A DNA stretch of 64,000 nucleotides from Actinomadura alba (lineage in GTDB: Bacteria > Actinomycetota > Actinomycetes > Streptosporangiales > Streptosporangiaceae). The notes under the pieces are model-generated. The model made no database searches. It was not told where the DNA came from and worked only from the letters and a program-made list of their open reading frames with translations. The stretch spans positions 158,390-222,389 of the forward strand of contig NZ_JABVEC010000012.1 of NCBI RefSeq assembly GCF_014323705.1, read 5' to 3'. Each line of letters opens with the position of its first letter. The stretch's first letter is position 1. Of the stretch, positions 51,552 through 61,683 are shown in pieces. The position numbers and the translations under genes were made by a program.

Positions 51552-54500
51552 CCACGTCCTTCGGTGAGAACCGCGAACGCCACCGGAGCGGAGACGCCCC
51601 GGACGGCGGTCACGAGCGTCGCGATTCGCAGGGTGCCTGCTGAGAGGACCTGCCACGCGTGTCTCCCGCCGGCGACCAGGGTGAGCGGAGCATCGGCTGG
51701 CAGCCCGGCCTTGCGCAGACATTCCGTGGCGGCCCAGATCCTGGTCGCCGCGGTGTCGGCGTGCTCCCCAGACTCCCGGGCGGCCAGCCGGGCCACGGAT
51801 GCGTTGCGGCCGAGCAGGTCCCCCCACTCCTCCCCGGCTCGCGCGGCCACCGCCTCGACGTCGCACGCCACCGTGCGGTCGGCGATCACGGCCAGGGTCA
51901 GCCCCGCTCCGTGGGAGGCGGAGATCACCCGGTCTCCATCGATCTCCGGCCGGCCGTCCGGCCGGTATCGCACCGCGGCGTGATGTCCTAGCGCCCGCGC
52001 CACGGCCATGGCGGTCTTGGACCGGCGCCGCGCTTCGCTGCCGGTCCCCGGCGGCCGGTCCGGACCGGCCGAGTCATCCGCACCGGTCGGGGCGTCCGGC
52101 TCCACGACGACCGCGACCAGGGCGCCGAGCAGATCGTCGACGCCGCGCTCCAGATAGGTCCCGAGCAGCGGGGGCACCCACGGCCCGCGCCCGTCGCCGG
52201 TGCGGACCGCGCGCAGCCGCAGCCCTTCCCATCGCTCGACGACGTCGCCCACGCCGTCGCGTACCGCTACGTCATAGATATAGGTGTCGCCGTCCCTGTG
52301 CCGTTCGGCCGCGCAATAGCGCAACCGTCCGGCGGCCACCTTCTTCGCGCCGATGGGATACACCCGATCGATCCCAGTCGGCAGCAGGGTGGTGTCTGGC
52401 ACACAGACCTGATTGCCGTGCATCAGGGCGTCCCGCATTCCGGGGTCGCCGAGCAGCAGGCGGGCGGGCAGGAAGCCGGCGAACCAGGTCCCGGGCTTTG
52501 CGTCCGACACCACGACGTCGGCGTCGACGTGACGGGCGGCGACCCGGTGATAGCGGCGCAGCCGCTGGAATCGCGCACCTTGGAACAGCAGATCGCCGTA
52601 CAGGTCGCGGGCCGGCTCCAGCGGCACCGGCGGCAGGTCGCCGTCGACCTGGCTCGGTGGACCGGCCGGCACCGCAGCGCCGGAATAGCGCAGCCGGGCG
52701 CGGAAATGCTCCGCGGAGAAGCCGGTCTCCGCGCTTCGGATCGTCACCTCCACGGTGTCGGCGGCGGTGACGGCGGCGGCGATCCGAATGGTGGCGGCGC
52801 CGTCCGGCGGCACCACGATCGGGCGGTGAAACTCGGCCTCCTCGATGATCGGCGTCTGGGTCCATCCGGTGGCCGCGGCCGCGACCTGCGCCATCGCCTC
52901 CATCCCGAGCACGGCAGGGAACAGCAGGTCGCCGTCAAGGCGATGGTCGGCCAGGTAGGGGTCGGTGCCCGGGTTCAGCTCCACCTCGGTGATCAGTTCA
53001 ACCCCGTGGTAGCGCACCAGCGGCTTGTCCACAAAGCGCAGCAGCGGCAGTTCGGGAAGTTCGCGGCGGACGGTGTCGATGTCCCCGGTCCGACCGCTGA
53101 TCACCACGATGGTCGGGGCGTCCGGGTCGCTGACCAGCCGACGCAACATCCGTACGCCTTGGTCCGGCGTGATCGGTGTGATGCCCTCTCGGGCCAGGGC
53201 CTCGGCGACGGCCAGCCGTTCGCCCATGCCGACGCCCGACCAGACCGACCATTCCAGGCACAGCGTGCGGCACCGCGGGTGAAGATCGGCGAACTCACGG
53301 GTGCGGTCGGCCAGCCACTCGTTCGCGGTGGCGTAGTGCGCCTCACCGCGCAGCCCGGTATGGCCGAGGATGCTACCGAACGTCACCAGCAGCCGCAGCC
53401 GGTCCGGCTCGATCGCCGCCAGCACCGCCCGCAGTCCGTCAACCTTGGGAGCAAGCGTCCGCCGGAACATGTCCAGGTCGAGGCCGGTCAGCAAGGTCGG
53501 CTCGTTGAGGCCGGCGCCGTGCAGCAGCGCGGTGACCGGCCCCAGCTCGGCGATCAGCTCGGCGACGGCGTCCCGCACCCGCGCGGGATCAGTGACGTCG
53601 GCGCGCGCGTACCGTACGGTCACGCCGCGGTCGGCCATCCGCCGCAGGTTGGCCGCAAGCTCGGAGTCCTGATCGGGATCGGAGCGCCCGAGCACGGCCA
53701 GCCGAGCCCCGGTGTCGGCCGCCAACGCCAGCGCGCATTCGGCGGTGATGCCCTGCCCGCCACCGGTCACCAGGAGCACGTCGGTGTCGTCCAGCGGTGC
53801 CTGTGCCCGGGCCGGCCGTACCGGCAGCGCGCGCAGCGTCGGCACCCGCCGCACACCGGCACGGTCGTAGTACACCTCGGTGAAACGGTCGGTCGCCGCC
53901 GCCTCGGCCACCACCTGGGGCACCGTACGGCCGGCCGCCCACGGGCCCCCGGGCAGGTGCACGATCGTCGTCCGCAGGTGCGGAGCCTCCTGGCGCAGCG
54001 TCTTCGCCAGCGCGGCCGCGCCGCAGCCCGCCTGAACCAGGACGAACCGGCTGTCCGGCGCTCCGGCGGCGGCCGCCCGCGCCCCGGCCAGCGCCGACTC
54101 CAGATCGTCGACGCCCCAATCGGCGGGCAGGCAGACCAGCACGCCGGAGCCGACGTTCGCCCGGGTCAGCTCCCGCCGTAGCGGCTCGGCCAGCGGGTGA
54201 CCGTGCGGTGCGTACACCTCCCACGATCCGGCGACCTCGGGTGCCGCCCGCGGCGGCAGCGGCAGCTCGTCCACCGCCTCCAGCAGGTCGACGCGGAAGG
54301 CTCGAACCCAGGGCGCCGCCCCGGCCACTTCGCGTGCCGGCTCGGCGTCCACCGGCCCCGCCGTGTCCGCCACCGTGTCAAGCACTTCGGCCAGCTCCCG
54401 TAGCGTCGCGGTGGCGAGGTTGGTCGGCGCTTGGATCGCCGGACGACCCAACCGCCGGGCGACCTCGTTCACGACCTGCCCCACCGTGATCGAGCTCAGG

Positions 54501-57448
54501 TGCAGGCTGTCCAGCAGCTGGCTGTCGTCGGTCACCATGGCGACCGGCAGCTCGGCACGTTCGGCGACCAGCCGGCGCAGCAGTTCCAGGCTCGGCTCCG
54601 TCGAGCGCTCCTGCTCAGGCGCCGCCCCGTCCGGCCCCGTCCCGCTCGGTGCCGTCCCCTTCGACGGCTGCTCGGGCGGTGCTCCGCTTGGTGCGAGGCG
54701 CCGGGCGGCGTGGGGCTGCCGCGCCGGCACCGCGCACGGATTGGTGAAGAATTTCGGTCGTACCCCGACGCGCACCGGGCGGGTCAGCCGGTCGTGGAAG
54801 AGCACCTCGTGTCGTACCGGCGCGCCCAAGGCGTACGCGGCGCCCGCCACCGCGAGCAGCCCGCGCAGACTCTCATCGTCGGTGTCCAACGCGATCGCCG
54901 GCACATCCGTCAGGGCCGCGGCCAGCCCGCTGAGCACCCGCCCCGGCCCCACTTCGACGAATAGGTCGACCTCCTTGGCCGCCAGCTCCACCGCCGACGC
55001 GAACAGGACCGGCGCGGTGATCTGCCTGCGCAGCAGGCTTCGAACGTCGGTGTCGGCCGCCAACGCGGCCCCGGTCACCGTGGAAATGACGCGCCGGCCG
55101 ATCGGGGCGAGGTCCGCGCCGGCCAGCCAGCCGCCGAACGCCTCCGCTGCGGGCGCCACCAGCGGCGAGTGGAAGGCGTGTGAGACCGCCAACCGCTTCC
55201 AGCGCGTCCCCGCTTGGTCCGCCCGGTGCCCGAACGCCACGATCGCTTCGGCCGATCCGGCGATGACCGTCTGCGCTGGGCCGTTATATCCGGCGATCAC
55301 GACTGGCAGGCCGTCGGCCAGCATGGACACGGTGTCTGGCGCCGCGCTGATCGCGGCCATGGTGCCCGCCGCGGAGTGCTCGGTCATGGCCCGGCCTCGA
55401 GCGGCCGCCAGCCGGCGCAGCGTCTCCTCGTCCATCGCGCCGGCCCAGTGCAACGCCGAGATCTCGCCGAGGCTGTGGCCCACCGCGACCCTCGCCGCCA
55501 CGCCAAGGGCGGAGAGAACGCGCAATGCGGCCACCGAGCCGGTGACGATTCGCGGTTGCGCAATGGCGGTCGCCACCGTGTCGCCGGTCGTGTCGAGCGC
55601 CGCGCGTTCGTACACCTCGCCCACGGTGAGGAACCGGCGGCGTAGCGCACCGCCGGTCGTGCCGTGGCCCGAGCCCTGGCCGGGGAACAGGTAGCCGATC
55701 TTGCCAGGGCCGCTCACGTGCCCGAGGAAGACCCGGCCCTCGATGTCGACCAGCGAGGTCTCTCCCGCGTCGATGGCCGCCGGCACCCGCTGCAGCCGCC
55801 GCTCCGCGTCGGCCGGGGAAGACACGACGACCGCGGCGCGGTAGGGCAGGTCGCGCAGTTCGCTCTGCAGGACGGCGGCCAGGTCGCCGAGCTGGGCATA
55901 GGACAAGACCGGAACGAAGTCGATCAACTGCGCCACCCGGTCGCGCAGTGCCGCCGGTGATTCGGCGTCGAACAGCAGCAGTTCGGCGTCCTGGATCGAT
56001 GCCGCCAGCGAGCCGGTGCGGGCGTCGAGCGAATCGCGCCGCCGCGGGACCGTGTTCTCGACCACGATGTGGGTGTTGATGCCGCCGAACCCCATGGACG
56101 TGATCCCGGCGCGCACCGGTGCGGCGGACGGCCACGGTTCGGCCTTGCGCAGTACTCGCAGCGCCGCAGGTTCTTCGGCGAACACCGGATGCGGATCGAC
56201 GCACCCGACGGCCGGCGGCAGCACCTCCTCATGGACGGCCATCACGGCCTTGATGAGGCCCGCCACACCGGCGGCGGCCTTGGTGTGCCCGATCACGCCC
56301 TTGATGGAGCTGATCACGGCCGGCTCGGCAGGCGGGCCGGCCGCGTCCACCCGCGCGGCACGGGCCGACGACAGCGCGCGGAGTTCGGTCGCGTCCCCGA
56401 CCTGGGTGCCGGTGCCGTGCCCTTCGAACATCGGCACCGTGTCGATGCCGAACCCGGCCCGCTCGTAGGCGCGGCGCAGCGCCAGGTGGTAACCGCCGAT
56501 CTCGGGACGGGTGATGCCGCCGCTCCCGTCGGACGACATCCCCCAGCCGGCGATGGTGGCGTAGACCCGGCGCTGGTCGGCCACGGCGTCCGCCGCCCGC
56601 ATCAGCACGATCATCCCGCAGCCCTCACCAGGCCAGAATCCGTTGGAGTGACGGTCGTACACCCGCATCTCGCCGACGGCCAGCGCGCCGGTCTTGGCGA
56701 AGCCGACCATCTCGAACGGATCGATCGACAGGTCGACGCCGCCGGCGATCGCCACATCGACCTCGCCGTCGACCAGCGACTTGCACGCGGTCACCACCGA
56801 CAGCAGCGACGAGGAGCACGCGCCGTCCACGGTGTAGCCGCCGCCCTTGAGGTCGAAGTAGTTGCAGATGCGACCGGCGATCGTGTTGGACAGGCCGCCT
56901 GCCAGGGTGTCTTCGTCGATGCCGGGGAAGGGGCTCTTGTAATCGGCCTCAAGGGCGTCGAGGAACGCGGCGATCCGCTCCTCGTCCCAGTCCTGCGCCA
57001 TCAGCGCCGCGGCCACTGTCTGCCGGACGTACGGCCACCGCAGACGCATCACGTTGGCGCGGGTGAACTCCCCGGTGAGGGTATTTCCCACGATCACGCA
57101 GGTGCGCTCCCTGGGGAGCCCGGCCGCGTCCGGGAATCCCGCGTCGGCGAGGGCCTGGGCGGCCATGTCGAGCGCCAGCCAGTGGGTGAGGTCAGTGGAG
57201 CGGTACGTGCTTCCCGCGATCTTGAAACCGACCCGATCGAATTCGTAGCCCTCGATGACCGCGGCGTTCGGCGAGTAGAAGCGATCCGGCACCGACGGGT
57301 CGGCGTCCCAATAGTCGGCCAGCGGCATCCGCTCGTCGGGCAGCCGACGGAAGGCTCGGCGACCTGCGATCGCGTTCTCCCAGAGTTCTCTCGGCGACGC
57401 AGCGTCCGGATAACGGCACGCCATGCCGACGACCGCGAGCTTAGACAC
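51548..57448 (-). CDS. pksE: Enediyne polyketide synthase (iterative type I, PksE)
   Basis: A 1966-residue single protein that makes the enediyne polyene precursor. Domains in order: KS (C211 in DGACSSSL, H344, H388), AT (S659 in GHSLGE), ACP near 955-1000 (LHLSSI, phosphopantetheine serine S986), a linker, KR (TGGGQGITAE at 1228, S1359, Y1372), DH (H1502 in ADHRLDG, D1673 in GDPGMRD), and a C-terminal phosphopantetheinyl transferase domain (from about 1840, DVEAV, then W1905-containing RIWAATECLRK). This order and the fused PPTase are found only in enediyne synthases. The GTG start follows AAGGA. Upstream and downstream neighbours are the other core enediyne genes. Confidence 0.96.
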   Translation of the reverse strand: MSKLAVVGMACRYPDAASPRELWENAIAGRRAFRRLPDERMPLADYWDADPSVPDRFYSPNAAVIEGYEFDRVGFKIAGSTYRSTDLTHWLALDMAAQALADAGFPDAAGLPRERTCVIVGNTLTGEFTRANVMRLRWPYVRQTVAAALMAQDWDEERIAAFLDALEADYKSPFPGIDEDTLAGGLSNTIAGRICNYFDLKGGGYTVDGACSSSLLSVVTACKSLVDGEVDVAIAGGVDLSIDPFEMVGFAKTGALAVGEMRVYDRHSNGFWPGEGCGMIVLMRAADAVADQRRVYATIAGWGMSSDGSGGITRPEIGGYHLALRRAYERAGFGIDTVPMFEGHGTGTQVGDATELRALSSARAARVDAAGPPAEPAVISSIKGVIGHTKAAAGVAGLIKAVMAVHEEVLPPAVGCVDPHPVFAEEPAALRVLRKAEPWPSAAPVRAGITSMGFGGINTHIVVENTVPRRRDSLDARTGSLAASIQDAELLLFDAESPAALRDRVAQLIDFVPVLSYAQLGDLAAVLQSELRDLPYRAAVVVSSPADAERRLQRVPAAIDAGETSLVDIEGRVFLGHVSGPGKIGYLFPGQGSGHGTTGGALRRRFLTVGEVYERAALDTTGDTVATAIAQPRIVTGSVAALRVLSALGVAARVAVGHSLGEISALHWAGAMDEETLRRLAAARGRAMTEHSAAGTMAAISAAPDTVSMLADGLPVVIAGYNGPAQTVIAGSAEAIVAFGHRADQAGTRWKRLAVSHAFHSPLVAPAAEAFGGWLAGADLAPIGRRVISTVTGAALAADTDVRSLLRRQITAPVLFASAVELAAKEVDLFVEVGPGRVLSGLAAALTDVPAIALDTDDESLRGLLAVAGAAYALGAPVRHEVLFHDRLTRPVRVGVRPKFFTNPCAVPARQPHAARRLAPSGAPPEQPSKGTAPSGTGPDGAAPEQERSTEPSLELLRRLVAERAELPVAMVTDDSQLLDSLHLSSITVGQVVNEVARRLGRPAIQAPTNLATATLRELAEVLDTVADTAGPVDAEPAREVAGAAPWVRAFRVDLLEAVDELPLPPRAAPEVAGSWEVYAPHGHPLAEPLRRELTRANVGSGVLVCLPADWGVDDLESALAGARAAAAGAPDSRFVLVQAGCGAAALAKTLRQEAPHLRTTIVHLPGGPWAAGRTVPQVVAEAAATDRFTEVYYDRAGVRRVPTLRALPVRPARAQAPLDDTDVLLVTGGGQGITAECALALAADTGARLAVLGRSDPDQDSELAANLRRMADRGVTVRYARADVTDPARVRDAVAELIAELGPVTALLHGAGLNEPTLLTGLDLDMFRRTLAPKVDGLRAVLAAIEPDRLRLLVTFGSILGHTGLRGEAHYATANEWLADRTREFADLHPRCRTLCLEWSVWSGVGMGERLAVAEALAREGITPITPDQGVRMLRRLVSDPDAPTIVVISGRTGDIDTVRRELPELPLLRFVDKPLVRYHGVELITEVELNPGTDPYLADHRLDGDLLFPAVLGMEAMAQVAAAATGWTQTPIIEEAEFHRPIVVPPDGAATIRIAAAVTAADTVEVTIRSAETGFSAEHFRARLRYSGAAVPAGPPSQVDGDLPPVPLEPARDLYGDLLFQGARFQRLRRYHRVAARHVDADVVVSDAKPGTWFAGFLPARLLLGDPGMRDALMHGNQVCVPDTTLLPTGIDRVYPIGAKKVAAGRLRYCAAERHRDGDTYIYDVAVRDGVGDVVERWEGLRLRAVRTGDGRGPWVPPLLGTYLERGVDDLLGALVAVVVEPDAPTGADDSAGPDRPPGTGSEARRRSKTAMAVARALGHHAAVRYRPDGRPEIDGDRVISASHGAGLTLAVIADRTVACDVEAVAARAGEEWGDLLGRNASVARLAARESGEHADTAATRIWAATECLRKAGLPADAPLTLVAGGRHAWQVLSAGTLRIATLVTAVRGVSAPVAFAVLTEGRG

Positions 57449-57462
57449 CCGGCACCATCCTT

Positions 57463-57522
57463 CTCAGTTCGCGCCTACTCGGTTCGCGACTTCTCAGTTC
57501 GCGCCTGCTCAGTTCGCACTGC
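57463..57522 (-). repeat. Four 15-bp tandem repeats before pksE
   Basis: Four copies of CTCAGTTCGCGCCTA-like units (variation at a few positions) fill the 94-base gap between the UnbU stop and the PksE GTG start. On the coding strand each reads GCGAACTGAG. They lie directly upstream of the ribosome site. Confidence 0.85.
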
Positions 57523-57542
57523 ACGACCGACGACCACAGGTC

Positions 57543-58526
57543 TCACGCGGGCACTACCTTCCTTCCATCTGCGGGGTCGGACGCTGGGGCAGCGGACCCG
57601 TCCGCGGAGACGGCGGATTCCCGCGCCGCCCCGGCCGCGGTTCGCTCCGCGAAGTGCATGGACCACAGGAACCCGCCCCGGATGAGACAGCCGAGCGCGG
57701 TGGCGAAGAAGAGCCCGTACGTGATGCCGGCACCAGCGAAGAACCCGTACAGCAGGGCGATACCGCCGCCGAAGGCGACCTGTGACGCCGGCTTTGACGG
57801 GCTGGTGCCGGGGTCCGTGATCATGTAATTGGTGAAGAGCACGAACGCCACCCCGGTCATCGTGGCCAATGCCCCGAGGATCGCCGTGTCGAGAACGAGG
57901 CCGCGCACGATCGCCTGGAGCACGAACACCCCGAGCCATCCAGCGATCAGCCAAACCCGCCCGGTGAGCTTGGCGTTGAGTATGGTGCCCGCCACCAGGA
58001 TGACCGCCGGGACGATCCAGTCGGCCAGGCCGGAGAGGTGCTCGGTGAACTCGTACGGCGGCGCGATGGCGGCCCACGGGAACAGCAGCAGGATCACGGC
58101 GATGCCCAGGTTCGACGGGTTCATGAAGTGGCGCATTCGCCCGCGCACCGGCGCCCGCAGGACCCACTTGCCGCCCACCGCGACAACGACCCCGAACATC
58201 ATCACCCAGACCCGGTCGTTCACGTAGATGAGCATGTTCAGCGCCAGCGCCGTGATCGTCGCGGGATACAGGAATTCCAGGACGCCGCGCGCGCCGCCGC
58301 CCAGGAAACGCGGCACCCGCCCCTCCACCCGGGCGCCTACGATCTCGAGCCCGAACTCCACGGTGTACGCGGTGGCCAGGGCGATGAAGGGGTACAGCCA
58401 CGGCTGCTCGAACCCGAAGAGCGTGTAGCCGAGGATGTTGAACACCGAGATCGATATGGCGAAGTTGCGCAGTGCCTTGACGACCTTCGGGTCATGGCGA
58501 GGAGGGCTTGCCTTCTTCTCGTTCAT
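57543..58526 (-). CDS. unbU: UnbU-type enediyne membrane protein (E5)
   Basis: A 327-residue membrane protein with about eight to ten helices, resembling the UnbU protein and the RnfD family of membrane flavin/electron-transport proteins. The TNYMITDPGTSPSKP segment after helix seven is the landmark. It has no known function, but every enediyne cluster has it. The ATG at 58526 has GGGAGAAG overlapping the end of UnbV, so the two are translated as a coupled pair. Confidence 0.9.
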   Translation of the reverse strand: MNEKKASPPRHDPKVVKALRNFAISISVFNILGYTLFGFEQPWLYPFIALATAYTVEFGLEIVGARVEGRVPRFLGGGARGVLEFLYPATITALALNMLIYVNDRVWVMMFGVVVAVGGKWVLRAPVRGRMRHFMNPSNLGIAVILLLFPWAAIAPPYEFTEHLSGLADWIVPAVILVAGTILNAKLTGRVWLIAGWLGVFVLQAIVRGLVLDTAILGALATMTGVAFVLFTNYMITDPGTSPSKPASQVAFGGGIALLYGFFAGAGITYGLFFATALGCLIRGGFLWSMHFAERTAAGAARESAVSADGSAAPASDPADGRKVVPA

Positions 58527-58531
58527 GATCG

Positions 58532-60514
58532 TCACTTCTCCCTGGTCTGAATGCGTGCCTGTGAACCGAGCCGCAGCGCGTGCCACCCTGGGGCGAGCCG
58601 GAGGTCCTGTTCACGTACCTGACCGGTGTGATCACGCCACCGCAGGTGCACCTTGACAGGCCGGACATCGGCGCCAAGACCGAGATGCACCTCGTGGCTG
58701 CGTTTGCCGGAATGGCCGCTGCCGCCGTCGACCCTGGCCAGCTGCGTACGGCCGTCGGACGTCGTCACCGTCACCTGTGCGCCGGTCGCCGGTGAACCCG
58801 GAGCGGGCAGCACTCCGGTGGCCGCCGGGGCGGCGAGCGGGACGTCGTCGGTCAGCCGCAGCCCGAGGAAGGCGCCCTGGGACGGGCTCTCGTTGCGGTA
58901 GAAGACCGGCTCGTCCCACTGCCGGGCGATGGCCATGTCAAGGCGGCCGTCCCCGTCGGCGTCGCCGGTGGCTATGCCCCTGGTGGGTACCGGGATGGCG
59001 AGGCCGAGCGGCCCCGCCACATTGGCATACCGGCCGCCCCGCATCTTCGCGAAGAAGGCCACGGTCTGGCTCCCGGCGATGTCGTCGCCTGCGGTCACGT
59101 GCGGCCACCAGCTCTCGAACTCGACCACGCCGTCATTCGCCGTGGCCAGTTCCTGCAGCTGTGCCCAGCGGTTGACCTCGCCCCTGACGAATCCGGTGGT
59201 CTGGACGATCGCCGGGTCGCCGCTGTTGTCGAAGTCGGCCATCTTGACGTCCCAGCCCCAGCCGGACCAGGCCGTGCCCGCTTCCGCACTGCGGTCCCGC
59301 CAAGGGGCTTCGCCGTTCCGCAACCGGGTGCGCAGGTCACGTTGGCCCCTGGCCGCGGACATGAACTGGAAGTTGCTCTCCTGGAGACCGAAGGTCGTGG
59401 TGATGTTGCTGACGAACATGTCGTAGAGCCCGTCGTGGTCGAGATCGGCGAAGTCGATCCCCATGCCCTTGAAGGAGTCCATGCCGACCCGCTTGGACTT
59501 CGGCACAAGCGGGGTACGGGCTCCGGTTACCCGCGAGAACTGGATCTTGCCTGGACGGGAGCGGTTGTAGAGGAGCGCGTCCCTGCCGTGGTCCTGGGCC
59601 AGGTACAGCTCGGGCAGCTGGTCGCCGTCCAGATCGTTGGCGCCGACGGCGAGCACCCAGCCCTTCGAGACGTCGTCGGGCAGGACGTCGTCGAGCTTCT
59701 GGTAGGCGACCGCGGGCTTGGGCCCGGCGGAGCCGCCGGTCCACCGGAAGAAGTGGTCCTCGCCGCCGTTGGTCGCGTCGGACAGCGAGCGGTTCATCGT
59801 CACGCCGCCGCTGACCCGGTCGTCGAGCACCGGTCCGTCCTGGAAGTAGTTGCCGATGTAGATGTCGTCGTGGCCGTCACCGTCGAAGTCGTCGACCGTG
59901 GCCGCGTTGCTGTTCCACTGCGGACCGGTGTACGTCGCGCCGCCCGCATTCGGCACCAGTTCCACCGGCACGTACGCGGCGGCGGTCAGGGCGCGCGCAT
60001 CCGGCCGGGCCAGGTGAACGATCGGCGTACGGCCCCACATGTAGACGAGGAGGTCCATCCGGCCGTCTTCGTTGAAGTCGCCGGGAACGCAGCCCATCGG
60101 CGCCATGACGTCGTTCATGGGCAGCGCGCCCGGGCTCAGGGCGAACGACCTGTACCGGTCCGCACCCCTCCCCGGGCTCGGCGCCACCACGACCCGGTCG
60201 ATACGCGGATCGGTGATGCACAGGTCGTTGGACAGGCCGTCACCGTCGAGGTCGTTCATCGCGACCCCCGCGCCCACCGACGAAATCCATGCGTCGATGT
60301 GCTTGTAGTCCTTGTTCACCCGGCGAATCGTCTGCTGCCGGTAGCCGCCCGGCAGCTCGATCGACATCGGCACGAAGCGGTATCGGCTCGCCACCTCGGC
60401 GCGTTCCCCGGCCGGCACCGCCGGCAGCCGGACCGCGAAGAACATACCCACGGTCACGACCATCACGATGATCCCCGGTAGCTGCCGGTACACCCAGCCA
60501 CGTACAGCGGCCAC
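58532..60514 (-). CDS. unbV: UnbV-type enediyne protein (E4), ASPIC/FG-GAP
   Basis: A 660-residue protein with an N-terminal membrane helix (LPGIIVMVVTVGMFFAV), then FG-GAP-like repeats (DLDGDGLSNDL, DFNEDGRMDLLV, DFDGDGHDDIYI, DADGDGRLDMAI) and a C-terminal ASPIC/UnbV domain (about 590-655). The propeller faces out of the cell. It is one of the five conserved enediyne proteins, of unknown biochemical role. GTG at 60514 has GGGGAGGTG before it, four bases after the UnbL stop. Confidence 0.92.
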   Translation of the reverse strand: MAAVRGWVYRQLPGIIVMVVTVGMFFAVRLPAVPAGERAEVASRYRFVPMSIELPGGYRQQTIRRVNKDYKHIDAWISSVGAGVAMNDLDGDGLSNDLCITDPRIDRVVVAPSPGRGADRYRSFALSPGALPMNDVMAPMGCVPGDFNEDGRMDLLVYMWGRTPIVHLARPDARALTAAAYVPVELVPNAGGATYTGPQWNSNAATVDDFDGDGHDDIYIGNYFQDGPVLDDRVSGGVTMNRSLSDATNGGEDHFFRWTGGSAGPKPAVAYQKLDDVLPDDVSKGWVLAVGANDLDGDQLPELYLAQDHGRDALLYNRSRPGKIQFSRVTGARTPLVPKSKRVGMDSFKGMGIDFADLDHDGLYDMFVSNITTTFGLQESNFQFMSAARGQRDLRTRLRNGEAPWRDRSAEAGTAWSGWGWDVKMADFDNSGDPAIVQTTGFVRGEVNRWAQLQELATANDGVVEFESWWPHVTAGDDIAGSQTVAFFAKMRGGRYANVAGPLGLAIPVPTRGIATGDADGDGRLDMAIARQWDEPVFYRNESPSQGAFLGLRLTDDVPLAAPAATGVLPAPGSPATGAQVTVTTSDGRTQLARVDGGSGHSGKRSHEVHLGLGADVRPVKVHLRWRDHTGQVREQDLRLAPGWHALRLGSQARIQTREK

Positions 60515-60517
60515 GGA

Positions 60518-61546
60518 CTAACACCTCCCCAGCGACACGAACTCATCGGCGATGCCACGCCGCCACACCTCATAGGCGGGGACCTCGCCCGGGACCACCC
60601 GCGCGGGACGGGTCTTGATGGCGATCCGCGCCGCCTCGTCCGCGGACATCCCGCAGAACACCTGCGCGGCGACATCGGTGTGCGGCACCTCCAAGCCGGC
60701 CCGCCGCCGCGCCTCGGACGCGAACGCGCAGCCCTGCGCGACCTGCGGCCGGTACTCGCCGGCGCGTTGCCAGAACCCGCGCAGCTCGGCCTCGCCGGCG
60801 CCGCCCGCGTATGTGGCGGCCAGCCCGGCGCCGCTGAAGAGGTCCGGCCGCCGCCGCGCCGGGAACCTCTCGATCAGCCCGAGGACGACGTCCGCATCGG
60901 CGCCGCCGACGAACCACAGGGCCCGGCCGACGCCCTGGTCGAAGACCCGGGCCCCGTACCACTCGGGCCCATCGGCCGGCCAGCGCAACCGCGCGGGCTC
61001 GGCCCGCCCGCGCACATATGTGCCGGTACGGAAGTACGCCTGATGGAAGCCATAGCCGTCCAGCACGAGCCACCGCACGACCGGGTCCAGAACAGTCTTC
61101 GGCCAGCGGAACCTGGGCAGCCGGGCCATCGCCCAGCCGAGGCCGACGTACGCCATGTACATGTGGTCGTCACCGCGTCCCGCCATGTACCCGCTGAACC
61201 TGCGTCCCTTTCCCGGCGAGAGCCCGTCGACCATGGCGAAACCCATGGCCGCACCCTCGTAGGCGAATCCGCGAAACCGCACAGGGAGTTTCTCCAGCGA
61301 TTTCGCCGGCTCGCCCGGCGAGCGCGATCGGGCGGCCTGGGCGTAGCCCGTCAAAAAGGCACGTCCGATCGTCTCCAGCAGCTCTTGAGCATCAGGGTCC
61401 TTCACGTGGAACCCACGTTTTTCGAGTCTCACCTCCGTCGAACTCGGCGTGAGAACGCGGCTCCTCAGCGCACGCCAAGAACTGGCCAATTGACCCCCCA
61501 ATCTCGCTGGACCGCCCGAAAGGCCTGCCAAGGTCTGATTGTGCAT
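60518..61546 (-). CDS. unbL: UnbL-type enediyne protein (E3, DUF1702)
   Basis: A 342-residue soluble protein of the DUF1702 family, conserved in enediyne loci. The RGFHVKDPDAQELLETIGRAFLTGY, FAYEGAAMGFAMVDGLS and GRRFSGYMAGRGDDHMYMAYVGLGWAM segments are typical. It is the first gene of the warhead operon. The ATG at 61546 is the longest start and has no ribosome site; a TTG at about 61488 (LASSWRAL) after GGGGGG is an alternative nearer to family starts. Confidence 0.9.
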   Translation of the reverse strand: MHNQTLAGLSGGPARLGGQLASSWRALRSRVLTPSSTEVRLEKRGFHVKDPDAQELLETIGRAFLTGYAQAARSRSPGEPAKSLEKLPVRFRGFAYEGAAMGFAMVDGLSPGKGRRFSGYMAGRGDDHMYMAYVGLGWAMARLPRFRWPKTVLDPVVRWLVLDGYGFHQAYFRTGTYVRGRAEPARLRWPADGPEWYGARVFDQGVGRALWFVGGADADVVLGLIERFPARRRPDLFSGAGLAATYAGGAGEAELRGFWQRAGEYRPQVAQGCAFASEARRRAGLEVPHTDVAAQVFCGMSADEAARIAIKTRPARVVPGEVPAYEVWRRGIADEFVSLGRC

Positions 61547-61683
61547 CAGTCCATGGAATATTGAGAGCTTTCAAATTTCCCAGGGCGTGCTCATGTGCCG
61601 TCACCGGGTCAACAGGACGGTTCCGATAAACAGAAAAGGAGGTAGCCTGCACAGTCGGCTGCGCGCTTAACACAGAGCCGAGA

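Noticed and set aside
56069..57685. 538-residue plus-strand frame over PksE and the repeat
   Set aside because: It mirrors PksE, has histidine- and arginine-rich low-complexity sequence and no ribosome site.
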